Shown: one piece after another, positions 27,801 to 40,809 of the stretch
Layout of the letters: each line of letters opens with the position of its first letter
Position numbering within the stretch: position 1 is the stretch's first letter
Assembly: GCF_963678635.1 (NCBI RefSeq)
Contig: NC_087064.1
Coordinates: forward strand, 56,368,338-56,432,337
DNA length: 64,000 nucleotides
Source: Symsagittifera roscoffensis
Taxonomy: Eukaryota > Xenacoelomorpha > Acoela > Convolutidae
Reading direction: 5' to 3'
Made by a program: the position numbers and the translations under genes
Notes under the pieces: model-generated
Seen by the model: the letters and a program-made list of their open reading frames with translations, nothing else
What the model was told of the DNA's origin: nothing
Databases searched by the model: none

Positions 27801-30800
27801 GTTTCAGAGATAATGGTATTTTCTTTGTTTTTCCGTTTGATTGTTCCGACCAGCGAATGTCGGAAGAACTTTGTTTGATTATTATTGTTTTTTTTAAAAT
27901 CAGCTTCTACAAATAATCATCGGAATGAGTCGCGTGATTTATCTTATTAAAGCCCTTTCAGTCGTGATTCCAACGAAATTGGAATTTGTTTCGAAAAATT
28001 CGCCCCAGTGACGAGAAAAATTGGTTCGCTTTTTTTTGTCTTATTTCGAGAGAATCGAACGAGTGAGCAGGCCTGTAACAGGCTTTTAATAGTGCGTTTC
28101 ACCTTTAACTTATAAAACTAACTTTTACCCAATTAAAAATTGTTCTCGAATTTTCTTGTAGCGCCCTCTTTTCAGAAAGAATCATTTTTTATCAAAGTTC
28201 TAGGTTTTCGCTTAGTCAATCTGAAAATTTTTTTTTTAGTTTTTGGAGGAATAAGATTGGAACATTCTGTCCTATTTATGCAGCAACTGACTGGCTTGTT
28301 CAGTTTTATGATTTGTCCCTGAAACAAGAGGCGAAGTAAGCGAATGCCTGACCGCGCGTTCTGATATCTGTGATTTTAGTTGGTTATGATTAAATTGTTC
28401 TCTGAGCTTCTAGTACGAGCTTCAGGTATCTCTGATTAGTTCAAGCAAGGTGTTGGGATACTTTTTGGATGTAATTTGAATCAAATGTATCATATAACTC
28501 CCCCTGGTGATAGCCTGGACTTTTCAGGTTGTATTTAAGGGGTTTTGTGTGTTACGAGGTTCCTTCGGTAGGACTAGCTCACTTTTAATGGAATGTGGGG
28601 TTCGTGATATTTTGTATGGTGAATTTTTTGATTTTGGCCTACATTAATAGTCTGATTGATTTTGAGTCTGATTGATTATTTTGCTCATAAGCGTTTTGTT
28701 GATAAGTTATCGCTCATTTTCAAGTAATCCTTTCGTCCCTTTTATGCTGTCTTAGCAGGAAGTAGTTGAAAGCACAAAAAAGAGTTTCGGACTCGTTTCC
28801 GCCATTTTCTCGCTATATCACTGATTTCGTTTCTCAGATAAGTAGGTCTACTATTTTCTTGAAAATGTTGTTTCCGTAATGCATTTTTTGGGTTTCGAAT
28901 AAATCTTGAACTTCTAGGTACGAGCTGCTGAATTGCAAGTTCATCCACTGCTTCTTTGTTCACAGCAGTCAAATGTTTCAGAGATAATGGTATTTTCTAT
29001 GTTTTTCCGTTTGATTGTTCCGACATTGAAAAACGGAGGAACTTTGTTTGGTTATGATTTTTTTTTATAAATCTGCTCCTACAAATAATCATCAGAATGA
29101 GTCGCGTGATTTATCTTATTAAAGCCCTTTCAGTCGTGATTCGAACGACATTGGAATTCGTTTTGAAAAATTCGCCCCAGTGACGAGAAAAATTGGTTCG
29201 CTTTTTTTGTCTAATTTCGAGCGAGTAGAACGAGCGAGCAAGCCTGTAACAGGCTTTTAATAGTGCGTTTCACCGTTAACTTATAAAACTAACTTCTACC
29301 CAAATAAAAATTGTTCTCGAAGTTTCTTGTAGCGCCGTCTTTTCAGAAAGAATCAAATTTTTTTAAATCAAAGTTCTAGGTTTTTGCTTAGTCAATCTGA
29401 AAATTTTTTTTGTAGTTTTTGTAGGAATAACATTGGAACATTCTGTGCTATTTATGCAGCAACTGGCTGGCTTGTTTAGTTTTATGATTTGTCCCTGAAA
29501 CAAGAGGCGAAGTAAGCGAAAGCCTGATCGCGCGTTCTGATTTCTGTGAGTTTAGTTGGTTATGAGTTATTTGTTCTCTGAGCTTCTAGTACGAGCTTCA
29601 GTTATCTCTGATTAATTCAAGCAAGGTGTTAGGATACTTTTTGATCTTATTTGAATCAAATGTATGATATCACTCCCCCCTGGTGATAGCCAGGAAAGTT
29701 CAGGTTTTACTTAAGGGATTTTTTTGTGTTACGAGGCTCCTTCGGTAGGACTAGCTCACTTTTAATAGAATGTGGGTTTCGTGATTTTTTGTATGGTGAA
29801 TTATCTGATTTTGGCCTACATTTATAGTCTGATTGATTTTGAGTCTGATTGATTATTTTGCCCTTAAGCGTTTCTTTGATAAGTTGTCGTTCATTTAAGT
29901 TTTCCTTTTGTCCCTTTTTTGCTTTCTTAGCAGGAACTGGTTGAAAGCAGAAAAAAAGTCTCGGACACGTTGCCGCCATTTTCTCGCTATATCACTGATT
30001 TCGTTTCTCAGATAAGTAGTTCTACTATTTTCTTGAAAATCTTGTTTCTGTACTGCGTTTTTTGGGTTTCGAGTAAGTTTTGAACTTTTAGGTACGAGCT
30101 GCTGAATTGTTAGTGCATCCACTGCTTCTTTGTTTACAGCAGTCAAATGTTCATAGATAATGGTATTTTCTTTGTTTTTCCGTTTGATTGTTCCGACCAT
30201 TGAAAAATGGAGGAACTTTGTTTGGTTATTATTGTTTTTTTTTAATTCCACTTCTACAAATAATCATCAGAATGAGTCGCGTGATTTATCTTATTACAGA
30301 CCTTTCAGTCGTGATTCGAACGACGTTGGAATTTGTTTCGAAAAGTTCGCCCCAGTGACGAGAAAAATTGGTGCGCTTTTTTTGTCTAATTTCGATCGAA
30401 TAGAACGTGCGAGCAGGCCTGTAACAGGCTTTTAATAGTGCGCTTAACCTTTAACTTATAAAACTAACTTTTAACCAAATAAAAATTGTTTTCGAATTTT
30501 CTTGTAGCGCTCTATTTTCAGAAAGAATCAAAATTTTTTTTACTATCAAAGTTCTAGGTTTTCGCTTAGTCAATCTAAAAAAAATGTTTGTAGTTTTTGT
30601 AGGAATAAGATAGGAATATTCTGCGCTATTTCTGCATCAACTGCCTTGTTCAGTTTTATGATTTGTCCCTGAAACAAGAGGCGAAGTAAACGAATGCCTG
30701 ACCACGCGTTCTGATATCTGTGATTTTAGTTGGTTATGAGTTATTTGTTCTCTGAGCTTCTAGTACGAGCTTCAGTTATCTCTGATTAATTCAAGCAAGG

Positions 30801-33800
30801 TGTTGGGATACTTTTTTGATCTTATTTGAATCAAATGTATGATATCACTCCCCCTGGTGGTAGCCAGGAAATTTCAGGTTTTACTTAAGGGATTTTTTGT
30901 GTTACGAGGCTCCTTCGGTAGGACTAGCTCACTTTTAATGGAATGTGGGGTTCGTGATTTTTTGTATGGTGAATTATCTGATTTTGGCCTACATTTATGG
31001 TCTGATTGATTTTGAGTCTGATTGATTATTTTGCTCATAAGCGTTTCTTTGATAAGTTGTCGTTCATTTAAGTGTTCCTTTCGTCCCTTTTTTGCTTTCT
31101 TAGCAGGAACTGGTTGAAAGCAGAAAAAAAGTCTCGGTCTCGTTGCCGCCATTTTCTCGCTATATCACTGATTTTGTTTCTCAAATAAGTAGTTCTACTT
31201 TTTTCTTGAAAATCTTGTTTCCGTACTGCGTTTTTTGGGTTTCGAGTAAGTTTTGAACTTATAGGTACGAGCTGCTGAATTGTTAGTGCATCCACTGCTT
31301 CTTTGTTCACAGCAGTCAAATGTTTCAGAGTTAATGGTATTTTCTTTGTTTTTCCGTTTGATTGTTCCGACCATTGAAAAATGGAGGAACTTTGTTTGGT
31401 TATTATTGTTTTTTTTTAAATTCCACTTCTACAAATAATCATCGGAATGAGTCGCGTGATTTATCTTATTAAAGACCTTTCAGTCGTGATTCGAACGACA
31501 TTGGAATTTGTTTCGAAAAGTTTGCCCCAGTGACGAGAAAAATTGGTGCGCTTTTTGTCTAATTTCGATCGAATAGAACGTGCGAGCAGGCCTGTAACAG
31601 GCTTTTAATAGTGCGCTTTACCTTTAACTTATAAAACTAACTTTTAACCAAATAAAAATTGTTCTCGAATTTTCTTGTAGCGCTCTCTTTTCAGAAAGAA
31701 TCAAAGTTTTTTTTACTATCAAAGTTCTAGGTTTTCGCTTAGTCCATCTGAAAAAAAAATGTTTGTAGTTTTTGTAGCAATAAGATCGGAATATTCTGCG
31801 CTATTTCTGCATCAACTGCCTTGTTCAGTTTTAAGATTTGTCCCTGGAACAAAAGGCGAAATAAACGAATGCCTGACCGCTCGTTCTGATATCTGTGAGT
31901 TTAGTTGGTTATGAGTTATTTGTTCTCTGAGCTTCTAGTACGAGCTTCAGTTATCTCTGATTAATTCAAGCTAGGTGTTGGGATCATTTTTTGATGTTAT
32001 TTGAATCAAATGTATCATATCACTCCTCCTGGCGATAGCCAGGAAATATTCAACTTTCACTTTAGGATTTTTTTCTTACGAGGCTCCTTCGGTAGGACTA
32101 GCTCTCTTTTAATGGAATGTGGGGTTCGTGATTTTTTGTATGGTGAATTGTCTGATTTCGGCGCACAATAATAGTCTGATTGATTTTGAGTCTGATTGAT
32201 TATTTTGCTCATAAGCGTTTCGTTGATAAGTTGTCGTTCATTTAAGTTTTCCTTTTCTCTCTTTTTTGCTTCCTTAGCCGGAAGTGGTTGAAAGCAGAAA
32301 AAAAGTCTCGGACTCGTTGCCGCCATTTTCTCGGTATATCACTGATTTCGTTGCTCAGATAAGTAGTTCTACTATTTTCTTGAAAATCTTGTTTCCGTAC
32401 TGCATTTTTTGGGTTTCGAATAAGTTTTGAACTTATAGGTACGAGCTGCTGAATTGATAGTGCATCCACTGCTTCTTTGTTCACAGCAGTCAAATGTTTC
32501 AGAGATAATGGTATTTTCTTTGTTTTCCCGTTTGATTGTTCCGACGGTTCGCATTTTTTTGTCTTATTTCGAGCGAATAGAATGAGCGAGCAGGCCTGTA
32601 ACAGGCTTTCAATAGTGCGTTTCATCTTTAACCTATAAAACTAACTTTAACCCAAAAAAAATTGCTCTCAAAAGTTTTTGTAGCGCCCTCTTTTCAGAAA
32701 GAATCAATTTTTTTAATCAAAGCTCTAGGTTTTCGCTTAGTCAATCTGAAAAAAAAAATTTTGGTAGTTTTTGGTGGAATAAGATCGGAACATTCTGTGC
32801 TATTTATGCAGCAACCCGCTATCTTTGTTCAGCTTAATGGTTCGACCCTGAAACAAAAGGCGAAATAAAACCGCGCGTTCTGATATCTGTGAGTTTAGTT
32901 GGTTATGAATTATTTGTTCTTTGAGCTTCTAGTAGAAGCTTCAGCTATCTCTGATTAATGCAATCAAGTTGCTGGGATCATTTTTTGGTGTTATTTGAAC
33001 CAAATGTATCATATCACTCCCCTGGTGATAGCCAGGATATTTCAGTTTTTGTTTCAAGGATTTTTTTAGAGATTATCCTACGAGTTAAATGTAGGCTGTA
33101 TTTTTTTGTAGTTGACTTAATATACGGCATTGGGTTTTTTTGCTAGCAAGTTTTCTTTTGTTGCGAGGTGCCGTGTTACGAAGCTCATTTGGTAGAACTA
33201 GCTCACTTTTAATGGAATGTGGGGTATAATAGTCTGATTGATTATTTTGCTCATAAGCGTTTCGTTGATAAGTTGTCGTTCAATGTCAAGTTTTCCTTTT
33301 CTCCCTTTTTTGCTTCCTTAGCCGGAATTGGTTGAAAGCCGAAAAAAAGTCTCAGACTCGTTGCCGCCATGTTCTCGGTATATCACTGATTTCGTTTCTC
33401 AGATAAGTAGTTCTACTATTTTCTTGAAAATCTTGTTTCCGTACTGCATTTTCTGGGTTTCGAATAAGTTTTGAACTTATAGGTACGAGCTGCTGAATTG
33501 TTCGTGCATCCACTGCTTCTTTGTTCACAGTTGGCATTTTTCTGTCTTATTTCGAGCGAATAGAACGAGCGAGCAGGCCTGTAACAGGCTTTTAATAGTG
33601 CGTTTCATCTTTAACTTAGAAAACTAACTTTTATCCAAATAAAAATTGCTCTCAAAGTTTTTTGTAGCGCCCTCTTTTCAGAAAGAATCAATTTTTTTTA
33701 ATGATTTGTCCCTGAAACAAGAGGCGAAGTAAACGAATGCCTGACCGCGCGTTCTGATATCTGTGAGTTTAGTTGGTTATGAGTTATTTGTTCTCTGAGC

Positions 33801-36800
33801 TTCTAGTACGAGCTTCAGTTATCTCTGATTAATTCAAGCAAGGTGTTGGGATACTTTTTTGATCTTATTTGAATCAAATGTATGATATCACTCCCCCTAA
33901 TGATAGCCAGAAATTTTCAGGTTTCACTTTAGGAACTTTTTGTGTTACGAGGATCCTTTGGTAGGACTAGCTCACTTTTAATGGAATGTGGGGTTCGTGA
34001 TTTTTTGTATGGTGAATTATCTGATTTTGGCCTACACTAATAGTCTGATTGATTTTGAGTCTGATTGATTATTTTGCTCATAAGCGTTTTTTTGATAAGT
34101 TATCGTTAATTTAAGTTTTCGTTTCGTCCCTTTTTTGCTTTCTTAGCAAGAACTGGTTGAAAGCTGAAAAAAGTCTCGGACTCGTTGCCGCCATTTTCTT
34201 GCTATATCACTGATTTCGTTTCTCAGACAAGTAGTTCTACTATTTTCTTGAAACTCTTGTTTCCATACTGCATTTTCTGGGTTTCGAATAAGTTTTGAAC
34301 TTATAGGTACGAGCTGCTGAATTGTTCGTGCATCCACTGCTTCTTTGTTCACAGCAGTCAAATGTTTCAGAGATAATGGTCTTTTCTTTGTTTTTCCGTT
34401 TGATTGTTCCGACCATTGAAAGGTGGAGGTACTTTGTTTGGTTATTATTGTTTTTTTTAAAATCCGCTTCTACAAATAATCATCGGTATGAGTCGCGTGG
34501 TTTATCTTTTTAAAGCCCTTTCAGTCGTGATTCGAACGACAATGGAATTTGTTTCGGAAAGTTCGCCCCAGTGACGAGAAAAATTGGTTCGCTTTTTTTG
34601 TCTAATTTCGAGCGAATAGAACGAACGAGCAGGCCTGTAACAGGCTTTTATTAGTGCGTTTCACCTTTAACTTATAAAACTAACTTTTACTTATATAGAA
34701 ATTGTTCTCGAATTTTCTTGTAGCGCTCTCTTTTCAGAAAGAATCAAAGTTTTTTTTTACTATCAAAGTTCTAGGTTTTCGCTTAGTCAATCTGAAAAAA
34801 AACTTGTTCAGTTTTAAGATTTGTCCCTGAAACAAGAGGCGAAGTAAACGAATGCCTGACCGCGCGTTCTGATATCTGTGAGTTTAGTTGGTTAAGAGTT
34901 ATTTGTTCTCTGAGCTTCTAGAAGGAGCTTCAGTTATCTCTGATTAATTCAAGCTAGGTGTTGGGATCATTTTTTGATGTTATTTGAATCAAATGTATCA
35001 TATCACTCCCCCTGGTGATAGCCAAGAAATTTCAGGTTCAACTTTAGGAATTTTTTGTGTTACGAGGCTCCTTCGGTAGGACTAGCTCACTTTTAATGGA
35101 ATGTGGGGTTCGTGATTTTTGTATGGTGAATTATCTGATTTTGGCCTACAATAATAGTCTGATTGATTTTGAGTCTGATTGATTATTTTGCTCATAAGCT
35201 TTTCGTTGATAAGTTTTCGTTCATTGTCAAGTTTTCCTTTTCTCCCTTTTTTGCTTCCTTAGCCGGAAGTGGTTGAAAGCAGAAAAAAAAGTCTCTGACT
35301 CGTTGCCGCCATTTTCTCGCTATATCACTGATTTCGTTGCTCAGATATGTAGTTCAACTATTTTCTTGAAAACCTTGTTTTCGTACTGCATTTTTCGGGT
35401 TTCGAATAAGTTTTGAACTTAATGGTACGAGCTGCTGAATTGTAAATTTATCCACTGCTTCGTTGTTTTCAGAAGTCAAATGTTTCAGAGATAATGGTAT
35501 TTTCTTTGTTTTTCCCTTTGATTGTTCCGACTATTGAAAGGTGGAGGAACTTTGTTTGGTTGTTATAATTTTTTTTGAAAATCCGCCACCAAAAGAATAA
35601 TAAGATTGAGTCGCGTGATTTATTTAATTAACGCCCTTTCAGTCGTGATTCGAACGAATTTGGAATTTGTTTCAAAAAAATTAGCCCCAGTGATGAAAGA
35701 AAACGATTCGATTTTTGTGTTCAATTTCGAGCGAATAGAACGAGCGAGCAGGCCGGTAACAGGCTTTTAATAGTGAGTTTCCCCTTTAACTTATAAAACC
35801 AACTTTTACCCAACTAAAAATTGTTCTCGATTTTTCCTGTAGCGCTCTCTTTTCCCAAAGAATCAATTTTTTTTACTATCAAAGTTCTAGGTTTTCGCTT
35901 AGAGTCAATCTGAAAAAGAAACTTTTTTTGTAGTTTTTTGTAGGAATAAGATCGGAACATTCTGTGCTTTTTATACAGCACTCGGCTTGTTCAGTTTTAT
36001 GATTTGTCCCTGAAACAAGAGGCGAAGTGAACGAATGCCTGACCGCTTGTTCCGATATCTGTGAGTTTAGTTGGTAATGAGTTATTTATTCTTTGAGCTT
36101 CGCGCGTTCCGATATCTGTGAGTTTAGTTGGTAATGAGTTATTTTTTCTTTGAGCTTCTGGTACAAGCTTCAGCTGTCTCTGATTCAGGCAATCAAGTTG
36201 CTGGGATCATTTTTTGGTGTTATTTGAACCAAATGTATCATATCACTCCCCTGGTGATAGCCAGGATATTTCAGTTTTTGTTTCAAGGATTTTTTTAGAG
36301 ATTATCCTACGAGTTAAATGTAGGCTGTATTTTTTTGTAGTTGACTTAATATACGGCATTGGGTTTTTTTGCTAGCAAGTTTTCTTTTGTTGCGAGGTGC
36401 CGTGTTACGAAGCTCATTTGGTAGAACTAGCTCACTTTTAATGGAATGTGGGGTATAATAGTCTGATTGATTATTTTGCTCATCAGCGTTTCGGTGATAA
36501 GTTTTTGTTCATTTTCAAGGTTTTCCTTTTATCTTTTTTTGCTGTCTTGGCAGAAGTTGTTGAAAGCAGAAAAAAGAGTCTCGTACTCGTTTCCGCCATT
36601 TTCCCGCTATATCACTGATATCGTTTCTTAGATAAATAGTTCTACTATTTTCTTAAAAACCGTGTTTCCGTACTGCATTTTTTGGGTTTCGAATAAGTTT
36701 TGAATTTATAGAAAGGAGCTGCTCAGTTTTAAGTTCATCTACAGCTACCTTGTTTGCAGCAGTCAAATGTTTCAGAGATAATGGTATTTTCGTTGTTGTT

Positions 36801-37500
36801 CCGTTTGATTGTTCCGACCATTGAAAGGTGGAGGAACTTTGTGTTTGGTTGTTATTGTTTTTTTTTTTCAAAAACCGCTACCTCGAACAATCATCGGAAT
36901 GAGTCGCGTGATTTATCTTATAAACGCGCTTCAGTCTTGACTCGAACGACATTAAATTTTGCACTCGAACAATCATCGGAATGAGTCGCGTGATTTATCT
37001 TATTAAAAAATTTTGCACTCGAACAATCATCGGAATGAGTCGCGTGATTTATCTTCTTAACGCCCCTTCAGTCGTGACTCGAACGACATTAAATTTTGCA
37101 AAAAATCCCCCCAGTGACGTGAAAAAACCGTTTGCAATTTTCTGTCGAATTTCGAGCGAATAGAACGAGCGAGCAGGCCTGTAACAGGTTTTTTTAATAG
37201 TGAGTTTCACCTTTAACTCATAAAACTAACTTTTACTCATTTTAACTCAATTAAAATTTGTTCTCGAATTTTCTTGTAGCGCCCTCTTTTCAGAAAGAAT
37301 CAATTTTTTTTACTCACAAAGTTCTAGTTTTTTTGCTTAGAGTCAATCTGAAAAAAACTTTTGTTGTTTTTCTAGGATTAAGATCGGAACTTTCTGTGCT
37401 ACTCACACAGCAACCGGCTATCCTTGTTCAGTTTTATGATTTGTCCCTGAAACAAGAGGCGAATTAAACGAATGCCTAACTGCGCGTTCTGATATCTGTA
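24841..37500. repeat. Satellite array of ~1.17-kb units (11 units)
   Basis: The landmark AGCTTCTAGTACGAGCTTCA and variants recurs at 24841, 25963, 27233, 28405, 29581, 30755, 31930, 32924, 33798, 34913 and 36153. The most regular spacing is 1,172-1,176 bp; short units near 32.5 and 33.5 kb carry internal deletions. Units at about 26.1, 33.06 and 36.3 kb have an extra ~110-bp segment (AGATTATCNTACGAGTTAA). Short inverted repeats recur: CCTGGtgatagCCAGG, GTCGTgattcgaACGAC and GCCTGTaACAGGC followed by TTTT. Minus-strand open frames of 60-127 codons recur in most units but are broken at different points by A-tract length changes, so they are not supported as genes. Confidence 0.93.
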
Positions 37501-37562
37501 AGTGCAGTTAACCGACCTATTGTTCCGACCATTCGAAAAATGGGAAGTAATTTTGTAGTCCG

Positions 37563-37870
37563 TTGTTTTAGTTTCTGCTTTTTTTTGTCTTCCACGCGAT
37601 ATCAGGTACCACAAGAAACGGGTACCACAAATATCGGAATGGTTCGAGTGATATATATCCCATTGAAGCTCTTTCAGTTGTGATTCGAACGGCTTCAATT
37701 TTGTATTCGGGTGTGTTTTAGTTTCTGTTTTTTTTTTGTCTTTCACGAAATATCAGGTACCACAAATAACGGGTACCACAAATATCACAATGGTTCGAGT
37801 GATATATATCCTATTGAAGCTCTGTCAGTTGTGAATCGAACGGCTTTAACAATTTCAAAAAGTTTGTCTA
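37563..37870. repeat. ~153-bp tandem duplication at the right edge of the satellite
   Basis: TGTTTTAGTTTCTG, ATATCAGGTACCACAA, GGGTACCACAAATATC and GAGTGATATATATCC all occur twice, 153 bp apart. Just before it, at 36880-37060, a segment CTCGAACAATCATCGGAATG occurs three times at about 55-80-bp spacing. Confidence 0.75.
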
Positions 37871-38099
37871 GTGACGAGAAAAAAATTGGTTCAAGTTTTT
37901 GAATTTTAAAGAAATTTCGAGCGCATAAAGCAAATAAATAAAACCTAATTTTTCCAAAAAGCAACTAGCTCTACTTGTTGTTCAGACCATTTGAAAAATG
38001 TGGCGGAACTTTATGTTCGAATGTATTTTTTTTGTTTTCCTTACATAATCAGCAACCACAAATAATCATTGGAATGGGTCGAGTTTTTATCTTATACAT

Positions 38100-38491
38100 C
38101 ATATTAAAGCCTTTTTAGTCGTGATTCCAGTGACACTAAATTTTTTAATTAGGGTCGAGAGAAACCGGTTTGAAATTTTTGACCTTGGGTCTATTTTCAA
38201 GCTATTAAAATTTGTCAAAATAAAGTTTGCAGGATTACAATAGCTTATTCAAGCTTAAGTGAAGCCGTGAAAAGTTTTTTTTACTTAAGTACGGTTAGTC
38301 TTTGAAGTTTGTCAGTGCTGTCTTGGGAATCAAAAATTCAAAAAATTTCTGCAAAAAATAGAAGTTTTTAAAAAAGTTTCTAAGTTTTTTTTTCGTTTTT
38401 GTAGTCATGACTGTCGAATATACCTAAATTCTATTTTTCGTTCAGATCTTACTATGACACCACACAGAAAAGACGACACTAATTTGAAAAA

Positions 38492-38568
<77 letters not shown>

Positions 38569-38640
38569 GAGACTGGTCGGAACATTATGTGCTATTGGCC
38601 CAGTAACCAGCTAGCTTTGTTTCCATTTGGCTTTTTGTGA
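38100..38640. repeat. Satellite-related dispersed copy with (TA)n microsatellite
   Basis: 38100-38220 matches 20220-20350 (GTCGAGAGAAACCGGTT), and 38395-38640 matches 10650-10810. A TA dinucleotide run of about 58 bp (38496-38553) followed by about 15 T interrupts the second segment. Confidence 0.65.
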
Positions 38641-38787
38641 CCTTCTATAGTTTAAAATAGTCTTTTTTTCATATCGATCAGACTGCGTCGAACAATAATA
38701 GCTTCTACTAAAAAAATTTGCAATCTTGGTTTTAAACCTTCAGGACTGTATGCTATGATAGTATATTCTTTGACCTTTTCAGATGCG

Positions 38788-40322
38788 ATGCTTAAAGAGG
38801 AGCCTTTTTCTTCTGGTGTTGTGGCCTTCGGAGCTGCGCCCAAACTGTCTAAACAAAACCAAAATTGCAGTAGTGCCGTAGTTTCAACTTACAGCTTCCT
38901 CTACCGATCAAATCACGCCACGAATTTCCCTCTTCAATTATGTAATATGGCCATGAACAAATCTGCAGTTGAAATAGCAAATGAGTTTACGAGTTTCCTA
39001 ACTGCCCTATCAAAAACAGAATCGAAAAACTTGAAACGAGAACTTATTTCAAACGTCGCATATCCTCTGTTTTGTCATACGTATATATCATGTTTGGCTA
39101 AAAATGAACAAATTGCAAATGATTTTTGGGCTAAGTATAACGAAAAATTGAAAAACCAAACGGGCACGATTTGCAATGTATGCGAAAAACTAGCTAACTA
39201 CGGTTTTCTCAAACATTCTATACCAAGAAATAACGATTCGGCTAAGAAATAACGATTCGGCTACTTTAGATCTGGAAGCCCTGGCTAACATGAAAGTACA
39301 CAGAACCATCTCAGAAAGTGCATCTGAGCAACTTTCAAGTCTTCTATCCACTAACGCTTTCCCATATGTATCTACCTTGTTTATCAATAAGTTTCACATA
39401 GTTTTTTCCAATGTTGAAAATGATCCGGTTGAGATTCCAGCTACAAATGAAAATGTTGAAAAGGTTGAAGAAAATCTGGAAGATTCTGATGTAGAAAAGT
39501 TGTTTCTTCAGGATCCGAAAATCAGCTTTGTAACTAAAGAAAATGGTCCAGAAAACAATGAAAAAACTACCATATGCACTTGTAATTGCGATTCCCGAAA
39601 TGGTCTTCCCAGTGTAATTTTTCATTTAATAGACACCAATTTAGCGAATGTGTTTTGCGCAGACTTAATGGGAAACTACATTGCTCTGGGAGCCTCGGAT
39701 AATGCAATCAGAACAATAGATCTACTTCATTCCCAAATTGAAACGGTTAAGCAGTCCTTATCTGAAAGTGAAAATATCAAGCAATTGACTGAAAGTTTGC
39801 CTGAAGATAAGTTTTTAGAGGGTATTTTTGAAGAGGAAGAACTTTCGCGCGGTAATATTAAATCTCTCGAAATACTTCACGGTCATCATAAACCAGTTTA
39901 CTCGGTCAAATTTGCAAACACGTGGCCCTATTTGCTATCATGCAGTGGTGACACTGATTGTAGGCTATGGGATGTGACTACTCGTAAGTCTATTGTCAGA
40001 TACTCGGGCCATAACTTCCCTCTCTTTGATGTGGACATAGCAAACCATGATTTGTACTTTGCATCAGTGGGTCAAGATATGACTTGTAGGCTATGGACAT
40101 TTGAGAACTCTACAAGTCCTCTGAGGATTTTGTGCAGGCATGAAGCGACTGTGAATTCGGTGAATGTTCATCCGAATGGAAAGTTTTTGCTCACCGGCGG
40201 AAATGATTGCGTCTGTGTTATGTGGGACATAGACAAAGGAGAACATGTGCGAATTTTCAGTGAGCAGCAGACTCAAGTTTCATGCGTGAAGTTTTCGCCC
40301 AATGGGCAGTTTGTATCCGTTG
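38788..40322 (+). CDS. TAF5: TAF5-like TFIID/SAGA subunit, exon 1 (frame broken by a 19-bp duplication)
   Basis: TAF5 is a core scaffold of the transcription factor TFIID; its relatives also serve SAGA. Around FLTALSKTESKNLKRELISN and YPLFCHTYISCLAKNEQIAN lies the TAF5 NTD2 helical domain (38970-39170). After an acidic linker come WD40 repeats: LEILHGHHKPVYSVKF with CRLWD, SGHNFPLFDVDI with CRLWTF, HEATVNSVNVHPNGKF with VMWDI, and VSCVKFSPNGQF. Acceptors lie at 38740-38742 and 38780-38782. ATG 38788 is the first Met after the second; ATG 38947 is an alternative. No LisH is visible, so an upstream exon may exist or the motif may be lost. A 19-nt direct duplication (39225-39243 and 39244-39262) puts TAA at 39250 in the first frame; the second frame continues to the GTAAGTTAT donor at 40323. 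Confidence 0.85.
39225..39262 (+). repeat. TAF5: Frameshifting 19-bp tandem duplication in the TAF5 coding sequence
   Basis: AAGAAATAACGATTCGGCT occurs twice in direct contact, 39225-39243 and 39244-39262. With both copies the frame shifts and a TAA falls at 39250-39252. With one copy the reading frame would run uninterrupted from NTD2 into the linker and WD40 domain. The unit has no GT-AG ends, so it cannot be a conventional mini-intron. Confidence 0.95.
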
Positions 40323-40469
40323 GTAAGTTATCTAATATGTTAGAGTTTAGGTGGAAAAGGTAGGTTTAAATTGGTAATAAAAATGAGCCAAAACTTTGCT
40401 AATCGGGGAATGTAAACCCACTCCTCCTAGTCATGAACATACTTTACGGGAATGTCCATATACGGCAAT

Positions 40470-40546
40470 GGACTGTGGCATTGTGGCATTCGGTAGTAAT
40501 GGTGCCGATCAATCATATGACTGCGGGTTCAAATCGCGGTTCTTTT
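40470..40546 (+). repeat. tRNA-like remnant with T-run
   Basis: A B-box-like GGGTTCAAATC at 40525-40535, with GGCATTCGGTAG upstream and a T6 run at 40541-40546. Stems pair poorly; possibly a SINE head or decayed tRNA. Confidence 0.3.
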
Positions 40547-40809
40547 TTGTTACACGGCTCAAAATTAACCTATTGTTGATTGAGGTTCTACTGAAAATCG
40601 TGATTTCCTATAGCTGTTATTAATTTCAAACAATCAGATGCAGAAATCGCACATGCTCTGCATATTTCACAGTGAGCGCTTACGTTGAAGTGAGCTCTTG
40701 TCAGCCTTATTAATTATTTACTTTAATTAAAACTTTCCTTTAATGGATAATTGATTACTTATATGGATAAAGTTGAAGCGTATGTTACATGAGAATTCAG
40801 GAAAATATT

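Noticed and set aside
26404-34361. Recurrent minus-strand frame (TAVNKEAVDALTIQQL type) in most satellite units as a conserved gene
   Set aside because: Frames are joined differently in different units because of A-tract length changes and deletions, and amino-acid similarity only mirrors DNA similarity.
24841-37500. CRISPR-like array
   Set aside because: Unit length over 1 kb, no short repeat-spacer pattern, and a eukaryotic context.
39244-39262. 19-nt mini-intron in TAF5
   Set aside because: The unit lacks GT-AG or other known splice ends and is an exact tandem copy of the preceding 19 nt.
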